Positions 8,354-15,576 of a stretch of 64,000 nucleotides of DNA are shown here, piece after piece. Below the pieces are notes generated by a model. The model was not told the DNA's origin, searched no databases, and worked only from the letters and a program-made list of their open reading frames with translations. Origin of the DNA: Anaerotruncus colihominis (GTDB lineage: Bacteria; Bacillota; Clostridia; Oscillospirales; Ruminococcaceae); contig NZ_VIQT01000009.1 of assembly GCF_010206195.1 (NCBI RefSeq), positions 1-64,000 on the forward strand, written 5' to 3'. Numbering within the stretch: the stretch's first letter is position 1; each line of letters starts with the position of its first letter. The position numbers were made by a program, and so were the translations under genes.

Positions 8354-9388
8354 TCAGTTCTCCTTATACAATAAAATAGAATTGGTCTTAAAGAACGGGG
8401 CGGAGACTCCGTCCTGGGGGACGGCCACACAGTAGAAGGTGTGAAACTGCCCCAGCTTGTCCGGGTCGATCACGGCCTCAAGCTCCATGACGCCGCCCTT
8501 GTTCAAGGTAATGGAGCAGAAAGTGCTTTCGTCAAGTTTCACCGGCTGATGATCCAGAAAGAAAGCGATGCTGTAACTTGTCCCGGCTGTGCCGCACATG
8601 GTAAATCGCAGGGGAACGAGGGCGGAGACCCGCAGGTTGTCATAGGTGATGCCGCCGTCACAGGAGAATGTGTAATAGATTCCGCTGTCCAGCGTGTCCA
8701 TGCTCACACCGCCCCAGCCGTATTTTGGAAGTTCGTTTTCTACATACTGCGCTGTGACCTTTTCCTCCCGCACTTCGCATTGTGAAAAGATTTCCCGGAC
8801 AGGCGTAGCGTCCGAACGGGCGACGGGTGCGTCCGCGTTGAATTTCAATTCAACACGGGAATCCAGCGTCTTATGATACCAGCCATAGCTGGAGGTGGAT
8901 TCCATATCCGGCTGGAAGTCCGGGTTGGTGATGCTCACCACGGTCAAGGCCAGCGTATCGCCGGTACTGCCGGACACAGGCTCAAAGAGGAAAGAAAAGC
9001 TCTGGTCCTCCCCTGCGGGAAAGCTGTGGCAATACTCATACTCCGCTGTGGTATCGTTCACCTTGTAGGGCTGGGGTTGGCCGTCCAGAAACAGGAGAAA
9101 TCCAACGGTATCCATCTTGCCAGTGAGGGAAAACTGGTACTCCAGCCGAAACTCGCCGCCGTCATAGGGAAATGGCAGGCACTCCCCTCTCTCGGAGAAA
9201 TTGGGCGCAGCGGCCTTGTGGGTGAGCATCCCCAGAAATCCGGCATCCTCCTCCGCCGCCTCAAATGGATTTGCGGCGGCAGCCTGTGACAGTGGGGGCG
9301 TACTGTCTGGAATGGCATAGTTCCCGCAGGCGGCGAGGGATAAAAGTGCGCCGCACATCAGGGGAACAGCGATCCATCGTTTTCGCAT
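8354..9388 (-). CDS. Lipoprotein of unknown function, first gene of the ABC operon
   Basis: The 344-residue product starts MRKRWIAVPLM, with a signal peptide and lipobox LLSLAACGN. The mature protein is beta-rich without a family I recognise. The ATG at 9388 has a strong AGGAGG site; two bases separate it from the next lipoprotein gene. It is read from a promoter carrying the same 16-base box as the response regulator gene, so it is probably controlled by the neighbouring two-component system. A degraded copy of its first 50 codons is found at 14456-14608 on the other strand. Confidence 0.6.
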   Translation of the reverse strand: MRKRWIAVPLMCGALLSLAACGNYAIPDSTPPLSQAAAANPFEAAEEDAGFLGMLTHKAAAPNFSERGECLPFPYDGGEFRLEYQFSLTGKMDTVGFLLFLDGQPQPYKVNDTTAEYEYCHSFPAGEDQSFSFLFEPVSGSTGDTLALTVVSITNPDFQPDMESTSSYGWYHKTLDSRVELKFNADAPVARSDATPVREIFSQCEVREEKVTAQYVENELPKYGWGGVSMDTLDSGIYYTFSCDGGITYDNLRVSALVPLRFTMCGTAGTSYSIAFFLDHQPVKLDESTFCSITLNKGGVMELEAVIDPDKLGQFHTFYCVAVPQDGVSAPFFKTNSILLYKEN

Positions 9389-9416
9389 AAATGGCCTCCT
9401 TTGCTTTGATGGATTA

Positions 9417-9448
9417 AGCATAGCGGGCAAAAGTCAAAATTCGGTCAA
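9417..9448 (-). promoter_or_regulatory. Response-regulator-type promoter of the lipoprotein/ABC operon
   Basis: On the minus strand TTGACCGAATTTTGAC (9433-9448) holds two TTGAC half-sites 11 bases apart, one helical turn, as for OmpR-family activators. A TATGCT -10 box follows exactly 20 bases after the first hexamer. The same layout recurs at 11476-11507, 13331-13362 and 14396-14427. Confidence 0.7.
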
Positions 9449-9484
9449 GAAAAGTGAAATGCCGCCCAAAAAACTTGGGCGACA
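9449..9484 (-). terminator. Terminator of the histidine kinase gene
   Basis: A minus-strand stem, ATGTCGCCCAA pairing with TTGGGCGGCAT (one mismatch), is followed by a T-rich tail. It lies 20 bases past the kinase stop and just before the lipoprotein promoter. A perfect copy occurs at 14361-14385. Confidence 0.75.
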
Positions 9485-9504
9485 TCCGGGGGAAATAGTT
9501 TTTA

Positions 9505-10791
9505 TCATGTGGATTGTTCAATCTTGATAGAGGCTTTCACGCAGGCCCCGTGGGGCTTCATATTTGATAGTTCTATCGTGCCACCATGTTTTTGGCACAG
9601 CACCCGGCTCACGGCAAGCCCCAGCCCCAGGTGCTGGCCTGAGGTATCTTCGGAGTAGAACAAAGCGGTTTTCTTTTTCAGCAGCTTATCCGAAAAGCCC
9701 GGCCCGTCATCGGCCACGGTGGCCGACAGGATTCCACGCTCCAGACAAAAAGTAAGTCCAATTTCCCGCTCTGCAAAACGGAGGGCATTGGAGATCAGAT
9801 TTTCCAGAACACGGTACAACAGCTCCCCGTCAAAGACGGCCCTGCCCTTCAGCACATGGAGGTCACAGGAAAAACGCACCTCAGTATTCTGAAACAGGAT
9901 AGATAGAGAATCCACCATGTGCTGTAAAAAATCAGGAAGTCCCACTTCTTTGCGATGAACTTCTGTTTCTTCGATAGCGCCCAGGTCGCGCATGGTATCG
10001 GTATAGCGTCCCATACGCTCTGCGGTGATGCCGAGATTGGAGAGCGCCTTTTCCAGTTTTTCCTCCGTCAAGGTTCCGCCCCGGCTGTTCTCCTGCAAAT
10101 ATTCCACATAGCCGGTCATGATGGCGATGGGGTTACGCAGATCGTGGGCCACGGATGCCTGTAATGCGCGGCGTTCCTCCAACATACTCCACATCTGACG
10201 GTTATTTTCATACAAGGTTTGCCGCATTTTCTCAAAGGCGGCACAGAGCTGGCCCAATTCATCCTGTCCATCAAAGGTGATCTGAAAGTTCAAATCCCGG
10301 TCTTGAATGTACGTGGTGGCATCCATCAGGACAGTGATCGGCGGCTCCAGTACCCTGCGATAAAACCACCACGCGCACAGAGTAATTCCAATCACAGCAA
10401 ACAGGAGCGGCAGCAGTACCATACAAATCTGTGAAGCGCGGTAGGCCGTTCGCGCTTTAGGGGAAAGCATGGAGTAGCTGGATTCAATGTGCTCTATCCT
10501 GTAACTCGTCTGTCCCGGACTCTCGCTGTGTTCCTGGCTGTCCGCTACCAGTTGGCCAAATGGCTCTGGCGAGCCATCAAGGACATACCTCATCTTTGCC
10601 TCTGTGACTGTACCATCCGGGGCGGTTGTCTGCTGCGTCAGCCAGACCTCATTGGAATCGGGGAGAATATGCTTTTGAAAGCGGTAACAGCCGAAAATCG
10701 CAAGGCCGCTGCACAGAAACACAATTGACATAGTAACCGCCACAGCCTTCATAAAAGAGCGTTTCAGGGATTGCCTTTTTATTTTTTCCAT
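9505..10791 (-). CDS. Sensor histidine kinase
   Basis: The 428-residue kinase has a transmembrane helix at about 14-34, an extracellular domain of about 95 residues, a second helix, a HAMP domain, and the H-box VAHDLRNPIAIMTGY with the phospho-accepting histidine near residue 215. The HATPase region follows, with N box ENLISNALRFAE and G boxes VADDGPGF and LGLGLAVSR. The chosen ATG overlaps the response regulator end by 13 bases; GGGGG upstream may serve as ribosome site. It forms a pair with the OmpR-type regulator and lies next to an ABC exporter, the usual layout of peptide-antibiotic sensing modules. Confidence 0.85.
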   Translation of the reverse strand: MEKIKRQSLKRSFMKAVAVTMSIVFLCSGLAIFGCYRFQKHILPDSNEVWLTQQTTAPDGTVTEAKMRYVLDGSPEPFGQLVADSQEHSESPGQTSYRIEHIESSYSMLSPKARTAYRASQICMVLLPLLFAVIGITLCAWWFYRRVLEPPITVLMDATTYIQDRDLNFQITFDGQDELGQLCAAFEKMRQTLYENNRQMWSMLEERRALQASVAHDLRNPIAIMTGYVEYLQENSRGGTLTEEKLEKALSNLGITAERMGRYTDTMRDLGAIEETEVHRKEVGLPDFLQHMVDSLSILFQNTEVRFSCDLHVLKGRAVFDGELLYRVLENLISNALRFAEREIGLTFCLERGILSATVADDGPGFSDKLLKKKTALFYSEDTSGQHLGLGLAVSRVLCQKHGGTIELSNMKPHGACVKASIKIEQST

Positions 10792-11453
10792 CGGTAGCCC
10801 ATCCCCCAAACTGTTTCGATGTACTCACTTCCGCTGGCCTGCATGAGCTTTGCGCGGATTTTACGGATATGCTCTTTAATCACGTTACTGTCGCCCTCTG
10901 CGTCATAGCCCCATACCGCCTCATAGATGTGCTCTTTGTCAAAGACCTGATTGGGGTTCGAGGACAGAAATTCGATGATGTCAAATTCTCTCTTGGAAAA
11001 GGAAAGCTCCTGTTCGTTCCAAAATACTTTCCTGTCGGAGAGGTTGATAATCAGCCCCTGGGAGGTCGCGATCTCCGGCGGGCGGCTGTTCCGCTCGTCC
11101 CGGCGCAGATGAGCCTCAATGCGGGCAATCAATTCCTGCAAGCCGAAAGGCTTGGTGATATAGTCGTCCCCTCCGGCCCGCAGACCGTTGACCTTATCCT
11201 GCTCTGTGATCCGCGCCGTCAGGAACAGGATAGGGCAAACGATATGATTCCGAATGACCTTGCACAGCTCCAACCCATCCATCCCCGGCATATTGATGTC
11301 CAGAAGGATAAGGTTTGGCTTTGTATTCAGCTTCGCCAAGGCTTCATCGCTGCTGTTGGCTACGGAAACTGTATAGCCGTGATCCTGCAAATGGGTTGAA
11401 AGCAATTCGGTCAGGATTGATTCATCATCAACGATCAAAATTCTGTATGCCAT
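10779..11453 (-). CDS. OmpR-family response regulator
   Basis: The 224-residue protein has a receiver domain with acidic pocket D9/D10, phospho-acceptor D52 in LILLDINMPGMDG and the lysine of DDYITKPFG, followed by a winged-helix DNA-binding domain ending in ETVWGMGYRWKK. GGAGGT lies six bases before the ATG at 11453. It probably binds the paired TTGAC boxes in front of its own gene and of the lipoprotein/ABC operon, giving autoregulation. The first four codons and the promoter are duplicated in inverted orientation at 13331-13395. Confidence 0.88.
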   Translation of the reverse strand: MAYRILIVDDESILTELLSTHLQDHGYTVSVANSSDEALAKLNTKPNLILLDINMPGMDGLELCKVIRNHIVCPILFLTARITEQDKVNGLRAGGDDYITKPFGLQELIARIEAHLRRDERNSRPPEIATSQGLIINLSDRKVFWNEQELSFSKREFDIIEFLSSNPNQVFDKEHIYEAVWGYDAEGDSNVIKEHIRKIRAKLMQASGSEYIETVWGMGYRWKK

Positions 11454-11475
11454 GCGAACACCTCCGGTCTTTTTC

Positions 11476-11507
11476 ATCATATAGGGAGAAAGTCAAAATT
11501 TGGTCAA
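11476..11507 (-). promoter_or_regulatory. Response-regulator-type promoter of the two-component operon
   Basis: TTGACCAAATTTTGAC (11492-11507, minus) followed 20 bases later by TATGAT. It differs from the lipoprotein promoter box by one base, so autoregulation by the encoded regulator is likely. Confidence 0.7.
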
Positions 11508-11587
11508 GAATAAAACTCAACGGCATATTTCAATTATATACTGTGGAGCGTCAAGCATCAATTGTGCAAATAAGGCCCCTTATAATT

Positions 11588-11734
11588 ATGTACCCGCCGC
11601 CAGAAATGGCGGCAGGTTTTGCTCACCCCGTTACTCCTTCACTTCCCGTTCTCAAAATCAGCAGCAGGCTCGTAGTGCCCAAAGAGAAATTCGTGGAGTG
11701 GATGTCGCAGCACACCCAGGGAGGTGCAGATTGA
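11588..11734 (+). pseudogene. Excisionase/HTH-type DNA-binding protein fragment
   Basis: The frame ends in about 30 residues, VLKISSRLVVPKEKFVEWM and a few more, closely like the C-terminal part of small excisionase-type helix-turn-helix proteins of conjugative elements (FxIGxRxVVPKEKFxEW). The N-terminal half is not recognisable, so this is a fragment left by an integrated element. Confidence 0.5.
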
Positions 11735-12076
11735 AATACAACACCGTGGCCCAGTGGTCAGAATTTTCACTTTTTGCTGTGGCAGGTGACCGATATCAGA
11801 AAATTCAGAGAGAAAACCGCCATGTTCCGCCTTCCTGCAAGGTGGCCGTCACAGGTGGTTTTCAGAGATTTTGCGGAAATCAGCGCGGGGGTCATTTTTT
11901 ACCCCCTGGAGTCAAGTCAGGGGTCAGTTTTTCCTCTGCCCTTACAGTCGCCGCAATACTGGCGGGTCCAGGCGGGGATATGTGCAAGGATCTGCGCCAA
12001 CCAAGAGTGGAGACTTCAGAGAGCAAAAATGCCAAGCGGCATGTTGCCACTCAGCATAAACTCAGAACCAAGATCG
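11735..12076. other. Non-coding debris between excisionase and Fic remnants
   Basis: Long plus-strand frames cross this stretch, but their translations have no family likeness and are low in sense-codon bias. The run of CCCC/GGGG-rich inverted segments near 11890-11930 has no clear role. Confidence 0.35.
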
Positions 12077-12260
12077 TCAGTCCATCCGCAGATGCTCAAT
12101 CGTCTGCTCAAAAAAGTCAACCAGCTGATCCATGACGCCTCACGCTGAGTAGATCGTAGTGATTATGAGCGCATCTGGGTCTACAGAACTCCAGTCAAGA
12201 TCATATCCAAGGCTGCGAATCCACTGGGCAAAAAGACACTCTGCGCTCTGCCGTTGCCTC
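12077..12260 (-). pseudogene. Fic-domain toxin remnant (C-terminal part)
   Basis: Minus-strand codons encode ECLFAQWIRSLGYDLDW followed by SSVDPDALI, the helix pattern that follows the GNGRTxR loop in Fic AMP-transferases, and then, after a stop, VMDQLVDFFEQTIEHLRMD as in Fic tails. The catalytic HPFxxGNGR loop is gone (only MRQRQ remains) and a stop interrupts the frame, so the toxin is dead. It follows a VbhA-type antitoxin remnant in the correct order. Confidence 0.5.
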
Positions 12261-12272
12261 ATCAAGTGGGTA

Positions 12273-12442
12273 TCAGTGCTCTCCTCTGCGGGAAGTAACA
12301 TGAGTCAGGTACTGCTCCAGTGTAATTTCGCCGGCGAGCAATTTCCGGCACAGTTCCTTGCAGACCTCCGTAACAGAGAGTCCCTCCATATCTGCAGAGA
12401 AACCTCTGCAGCTTCAATAGAACGCTCAATAGAATGCGGCAT
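12273..12442 (-). pseudogene. VbhA-type Fic antitoxin, frameshifted
   Basis: From the ATG at 12442 (GGAGGTG site upstream) the frame reads MPHSIERSIEAAE. A one-base shift then gives GFSADMEGLSVTEVCKELC and further KLLAGEITLEQYL to a stop. The SADMEG segment fits the (S/T)xxxE(G/N) inhibitory helix motif of class I Fic antitoxins. The frameshift makes it a pseudogene unless it is a sequencing error. Confidence 0.5.
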
Positions 12443-12787
12443 CTATCACACCTCCACCGGATCAAAAGTTATCGTGCGTATTGTAGCACAAATGGTGAAC
12501 AGCTGCAAACTGAAAATTACCTCTGTCCCTATCAAATTCTGCGCCGCAAAACAAAGAATAAAAGTCCTCAAAGGCGGTATTCAGATTGACCACAGACGGT
12601 TCCAGAAACTCGGGGAGAAGAGGCACATGGCCGACGGCCATGAAGCGAAGCCTCAGAACTCAGAACCAACTGATGACGATAGGATAGTTGTCAGCCGCAC
12701 CACTGTCTCCAACGAAGAACAACCTATTAAATTTCTGATAATTCTGCTCAAAGTGGATGGCTATTCAACTGCGGTTAGGGTATTGTG
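12443..12787. other. No gene recognised
   Basis: A plus-strand frame crosses this stretch but has no recognisable family, ribosome site or promoter. It ends at the junction with the MATE fragment. Confidence 0.35.
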
Positions 12788-13048
12788 TGTTGCTGCAAGG
12801 GAGATATTAGGGGATATAGCAAGTCCAAAGGGTGCAATCCCGATTTTAATGATAGATGCGGCTACCTTTCCAAGCTTTGAAAAAGGAATGTTCAACGTAA
12901 ACTGCCTTTTGCGTAATAAATAGGCAAGCGCAATCAGCATAGTCACGCCCTGCCCGATCACCGTAGCCCATGCCGCACCAGAGGCGCCTTGCTCTAATAC
13001 CCATACGAACAGGTAGTCGAGAATGATAAAGGTGGGAATTTTATACAA
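12788..13048 (-). pseudogene. MATE efflux transporter, central piece of the split gene
   Basis: The minus-strand frame encodes YKIPTFIILDYLFVWVLEQG, then GAAWATVIGQG, a loop LLRKRQFTLNIPFSKLGK and IKIGIAPFGLAISPNIS: the fifth to seventh helices of a MATE protein, at the end of the first half. After ISL the sequence becomes unrelated (AATHN...). The next MATE motif, INRFSMSYGGESA, is at 2663-2630 on the same strand. The first 130 or so residues are missing upstream too, so the gene is broken at both sides. Confidence 0.65.
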
Positions 13049-13132
13049 AGATTTTGTAAATCAGTTGGCATTTTAAAAACTTCCCCGTATTAAGAAGCAA
13101 GAAAAACTTTTTGAAGAATTTTTCTCAAATAT

Positions 13133-13166
13133 GCAGAGGACAGTGCCTATAGGTGCTGTCCTCTGC
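13133..13166. repeat. Perfect 11-bp inverted repeat
   Basis: GCAGAGGACAG and CTGTCCTCTGC flank a 12-base loop that can itself pair (CC TATA GG). No T tract follows on either strand, so it may be an element end or a weak terminator. Confidence 0.5.
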
Positions 13167-13330
13167 TGCTATCTGAATACGAAATCTCCTTGTCTAAAAT
13201 GCAAAGAGGGTATCTGTATCCTTGTGTCATGCGAGTAAAGGAAGTATAATATGCCTTGTTGAAATGCTTCATGGACTATAGTCATTGTGCGCCAATAGTT
13301 TGGTTTTGAAAATAGGAAGCCCTACAAAAC

Positions 13331-13362
13331 TTGACCAAATTTTGACTTTCCCTCTATATGAT
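13331..13362 (+). promoter_or_regulatory. Duplicated response-regulator-type promoter (inverted copy)
   Basis: TTGACCAAATTTTGAC is identical to the box before the response regulator gene, with TATGAT exactly 20 bases after the first hexamer. It now faces a four-codon regulator stub and the 4Fe-4S gene. Confidence 0.65.
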
Positions 13363-13383
13363 GAAAAGATTGGAGGTGCTCGC

Positions 13384-13428
13384 ATGGCATACAGACAAGA
13401 CCGAGCAATCCCCATTGCGGTAATGTAG
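13384..13428 (+). pseudogene. Response regulator start stub
   Basis: GGAGGTGCTCGCATGGCATA and the next few bases copy the start of the response regulator gene at 11453. After four shared codons (MAYR) the sequence diverges and stops at 13428. Confidence 0.6.
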
Positions 13429-13509
13429 ATAAGGAATCGCTTGCATTTTGTGGGACGCGGATAATAATAAAGCAGAGGCAAATCTGTGTTTTTGAATTGG
13501 AGGAACAAA

Positions 13510-14328
13510 ATGAAAATGCATTTCCCGCCGTTTATTATGCTGGTAATATTTGAAACTGTTGCGATAACGTTATGGTTGACACAGGACAATATATTTTATT
13601 TATTTAACTTTAGCTATATTGGGATATCGATTTCGCTGGGGATGTTTCTTTACGTCAAAAAATACAAATATGCCCGCAGAGTTGCACAGCTTTTAGTCGG
13701 ACTTTATATGCTCGTTTATTTGGGGATTATTTGTGGTGAAAATATGCAAATTGAGGGATTTTGGTATTATCTTTTCACAGGTGTGTTTGAAGCCGCGACA
13801 ATTCATTATGCGGTTGCAAAAGTTTTTGGACCATTGCTTTTTGGCAGAGGGTGGTGTGGGTATGCCTGTTGGACTGCAATGGTGCTTGATTTTCTTCCAT
13901 ACAAAGTTTGTGAAACACCAAGAAAAAAGACTGGGTGGATAAGATATATTACATTTACGTTTTCTCTTATATTTGTTTCGGCGCTATTCCTTGCTCATGT
14001 TGGCAATATTGAGAAAATTATGTTTTGGGCATTTATCATAGGGAATGTTATGTATTATGTTGTTGGGATAATATTGGCTTTTGCCTTTATGGACAATCGT
14101 GCATTCTGCAAATACATATGTCCTATCACAATATTTTTGAAACCGATGAGTTATTTTTCGCTGCTCCGAATTAAATGTGATCAAAGCAAATGTATATCTT
14201 GTGGAAAATGCAAAAAAGTGTGTCCAATGGAAGTGGATGTTACAGATAATTCTCGAAAACGAAAGAACGGCACAGAATGTATTCTTTGTTTTGAGTGTGC
14301 AAAAAATTGCCCAAAGAATGCGCTATAA
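13510..14328 (+). CDS. NapH/YccM-like membrane 4Fe-4S protein
   Basis: The 272-residue protein has about five transmembrane helices, a CGYAC motif after RGWC near residue 115, a second CKYICP motif, and a C-terminal pair of 4Fe-4S knots, CISCGKCKKVCP and CILCFECAKNCP. This is the design of NapH/MauN/YccM-type quinol or electron-transfer proteins. The ATG at 13510 has a GGAGG site five bases upstream. It sits exactly where the two-component genes would be in the duplicated flanks and may be read from the copied regulator promoter. The electron partner is unknown; codon use is AT-rich, suggesting transfer. Confidence 0.75.
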   Translation: MKMHFPPFIMLVIFETVAITLWLTQDNIFYLFNFSYIGISISLGMFLYVKKYKYARRVAQLLVGLYMLVYLGIICGENMQIEGFWYYLFTGVFEAATIHYAVAKVFGPLLFGRGWCGYACWTAMVLDFLPYKVCETPRKKTGWIRYITFTFSLIFVSALFLAHVGNIEKIMFWAFIIGNVMYYVVGIILAFAFMDNRAFCKYICPITIFLKPMSYFSLLRIKCDQSKCISCGKCKKVCPMEVDVTDNSRKRKNGTECILCFECAKNCPKNAL

Positions 14329-14360
14329 ACCTCTGTTTTTTGTAAAAATCGCCCATCACG

Positions 14361-14394
14361 ATGCCGCCCAAAAATTGGGCGGCATTTCGCTTTT
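14361..14394 (+). terminator. Terminator after the 4Fe-4S gene (copy of the kinase terminator)
   Basis: The perfect 11-bp stem ATGCCGCCCAA/TTGGGCGGCAT with loop AAA is followed by TTCGCTTTT. The stem matches the hairpin at 9459-9484. Confidence 0.75.
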
Positions 14395-14395
14395 C

Positions 14396-14427
14396 TTGAC
14401 CGAATTTTGACCTTTGCCTGCTATGCT
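14396..14427 (+). promoter_or_regulatory. Duplicated lipoprotein promoter (inverted copy)
   Basis: TTGACCGAATTTTGAC, as at 9433-9448, with TATGCT exactly 20 bases after the first hexamer. Confidence 0.65.
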
Positions 14428-14455
14428 TAATCCATCAAAGTAAAGAAGGCCATTT

Positions 14456-14608
14456 ATGAGAAAACGATTGCTCCCTGTTTCCCTGATGTGCGGCGCTCTT
14501 TTATCCCTCGTCGCCTGCGGGAACTATGCCATTCCAGACAGTACGCCCCCCGCTGTCACAGTCCGTTGCCGCAAACCCGTTTGAGGAGGCGGAGGAGGAT
14601 GCCGGATG
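14456..14608 (+). pseudogene. Degraded copy of the lipoprotein gene start
   Basis: The frame begins MRKRLLPVSLMCGALLSLVA with the lipobox VACGN and AIPDSTPP, nearly the same as the gene at 9388. One extra C in a C-run near 14555 shifts the frame, and homology ends at about 14607. A tail (14609-14712) reads RYATLDAQHAWVGLMNC and so on to a stop; I cannot assign that tail. Confidence 0.7.
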
Positions 14609-14722
14609 CCCGATATGCCACTCTGGACGCACAGCACGCCTGGGTGGGGCTGATGAATTGCTGTAAGACCCAGGTAGAGGAAATCATTTTTGCAGAACTG
14701 ATTTATTGCTAAATCATACAGC

Positions 14723-14757
14723 CCCCAACAGATAACGATGTTGGGGATAGCATTTTG
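14723..14757 (+). terminator. Possible weak terminator
   Basis: CCCCAACA pairs with TGTTGGGG across an eight-base loop, followed by ATTTTGT. The T tract is short. Confidence 0.35.
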
Positions 14758-14804
14758 TCAAGAACATTTCATTACATAATTTAGACATTCTGTGACAGTG
14801 AGGT

Positions 14805-14833
14805 TGTCCTTTTACTATGAAACTGATAGTATA
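14805..14833 (+). promoter_or_regulatory. Sigma-A-like promoter of the LytTR operon
   Basis: TTGTCC, a 17-base spacer and TAGTAT lie 29 bases before the response regulator start. Confidence 0.5.
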
Positions 14834-14861
14834 AAACACGCAGAAGAAAGTAGGTGAACAA

Positions 14862-15575
14862 ATGATTAAATTCGCAATTTGCGATGACGAACCGATTATG
14901 GTACAGGAAATTTCAAACCAGCTTTCACAATACATGGATGGACGGAAGATTACTTCCTATTCTGTCACCAATTTTTCAAATGGCTACGCCCTTTTAGAAA
15001 GCAACTGCAATTTTGATATCGTATTTTTGGATATTCAAATGGACAATTTGGATGGAATAGAAACTGCCAAAATATTGCGGCAACAGAGAAATCATAGTCT
15101 GCTAATTTTTGTGACTGTCTTGAAAGAATATGTGTTCAATGCGTTTGAAGTGGAGGCTTACGATTATTTGCTCAAACCTCTGGACAGCAATCAGTTCGAG
15201 CGGACTATGGATAGGGCTGTCAGCACTTTAGCGCAAAGGGCAGATAAAAGTATTGTCATTCAGCGGGGTAGTTCCTGCGATGTTGTTCCGCTGGCGCAAA
15301 TCGTGTATTGTGAGGTACAGGGCCGAAAAATTTATGTTCATCAAAGTGATGGGAAGATCATCGATTACTACGACAATCTGGAAAATTTTGAACGTCAGAT
15401 GGACAGACGTTTTTTTAGATGCCATAGAAGCTATCTTGTCAATCTTGATTATATTCGAGGGTGTGATACGGGGCTGGTTACATTGTCACTGGGCGCTCAA
15501 ATACCTGTTTCCAGACTGCGTGAACGAGATTTGACACAAGCTCTCTTACGCTACATGAAAGAGAGGAATAGCTGA
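14862..15575 (+). CDS. LytTR-family response regulator (AgrA-like)
   Basis: The 237-residue protein has a receiver domain with acidic residues D8/D9 and phospho-acceptor D57 in IVFLDIQMDNLDG, followed by a LytTR DNA-binding domain (residues about 135-235, with FRCHRSYLVNLDYI). It pairs with the GHKL kinase starting two bases after its stop. Such pairs usually respond to a peptide or membrane signal, but no agrB/agrD-type peptide gene is visible beside it. Targets are unknown. Confidence 0.88.
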   Translation: MIKFAICDDEPIMVQEISNQLSQYMDGRKITSYSVTNFSNGYALLESNCNFDIVFLDIQMDNLDGIETAKILRQQRNHSLLIFVTVLKEYVFNAFEVEAYDYLLKPLDSNQFERTMDRAVSTLAQRADKSIVIQRGSSCDVVPLAQIVYCEVQGRKIYVHQSDGKIIDYYDNLENFERQMDRRFFRCHRSYLVNLDYIRGCDTGLVTLSLGAQIPVSRLRERDLTQALLRYMKERNS

Positions 15576-15576
15576 T

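Noticed and set aside
11500-12135. Long plus-strand frames between 11500 and 12923 as genes
   Set aside because: Translations lack family likeness, and the minus strand of the same DNA holds Fic/VbhA remnants; only the short excisionase-like end is kept.
2667-12800. CAAGG at 2667-2671 and 12796-12800 as a 5-bp target-site duplication of the insertion
   Set aside because: Joining the two sides at this repeat leaves the MATE frame shifted by one base, so it does not restore the gene; five bases can match by chance.
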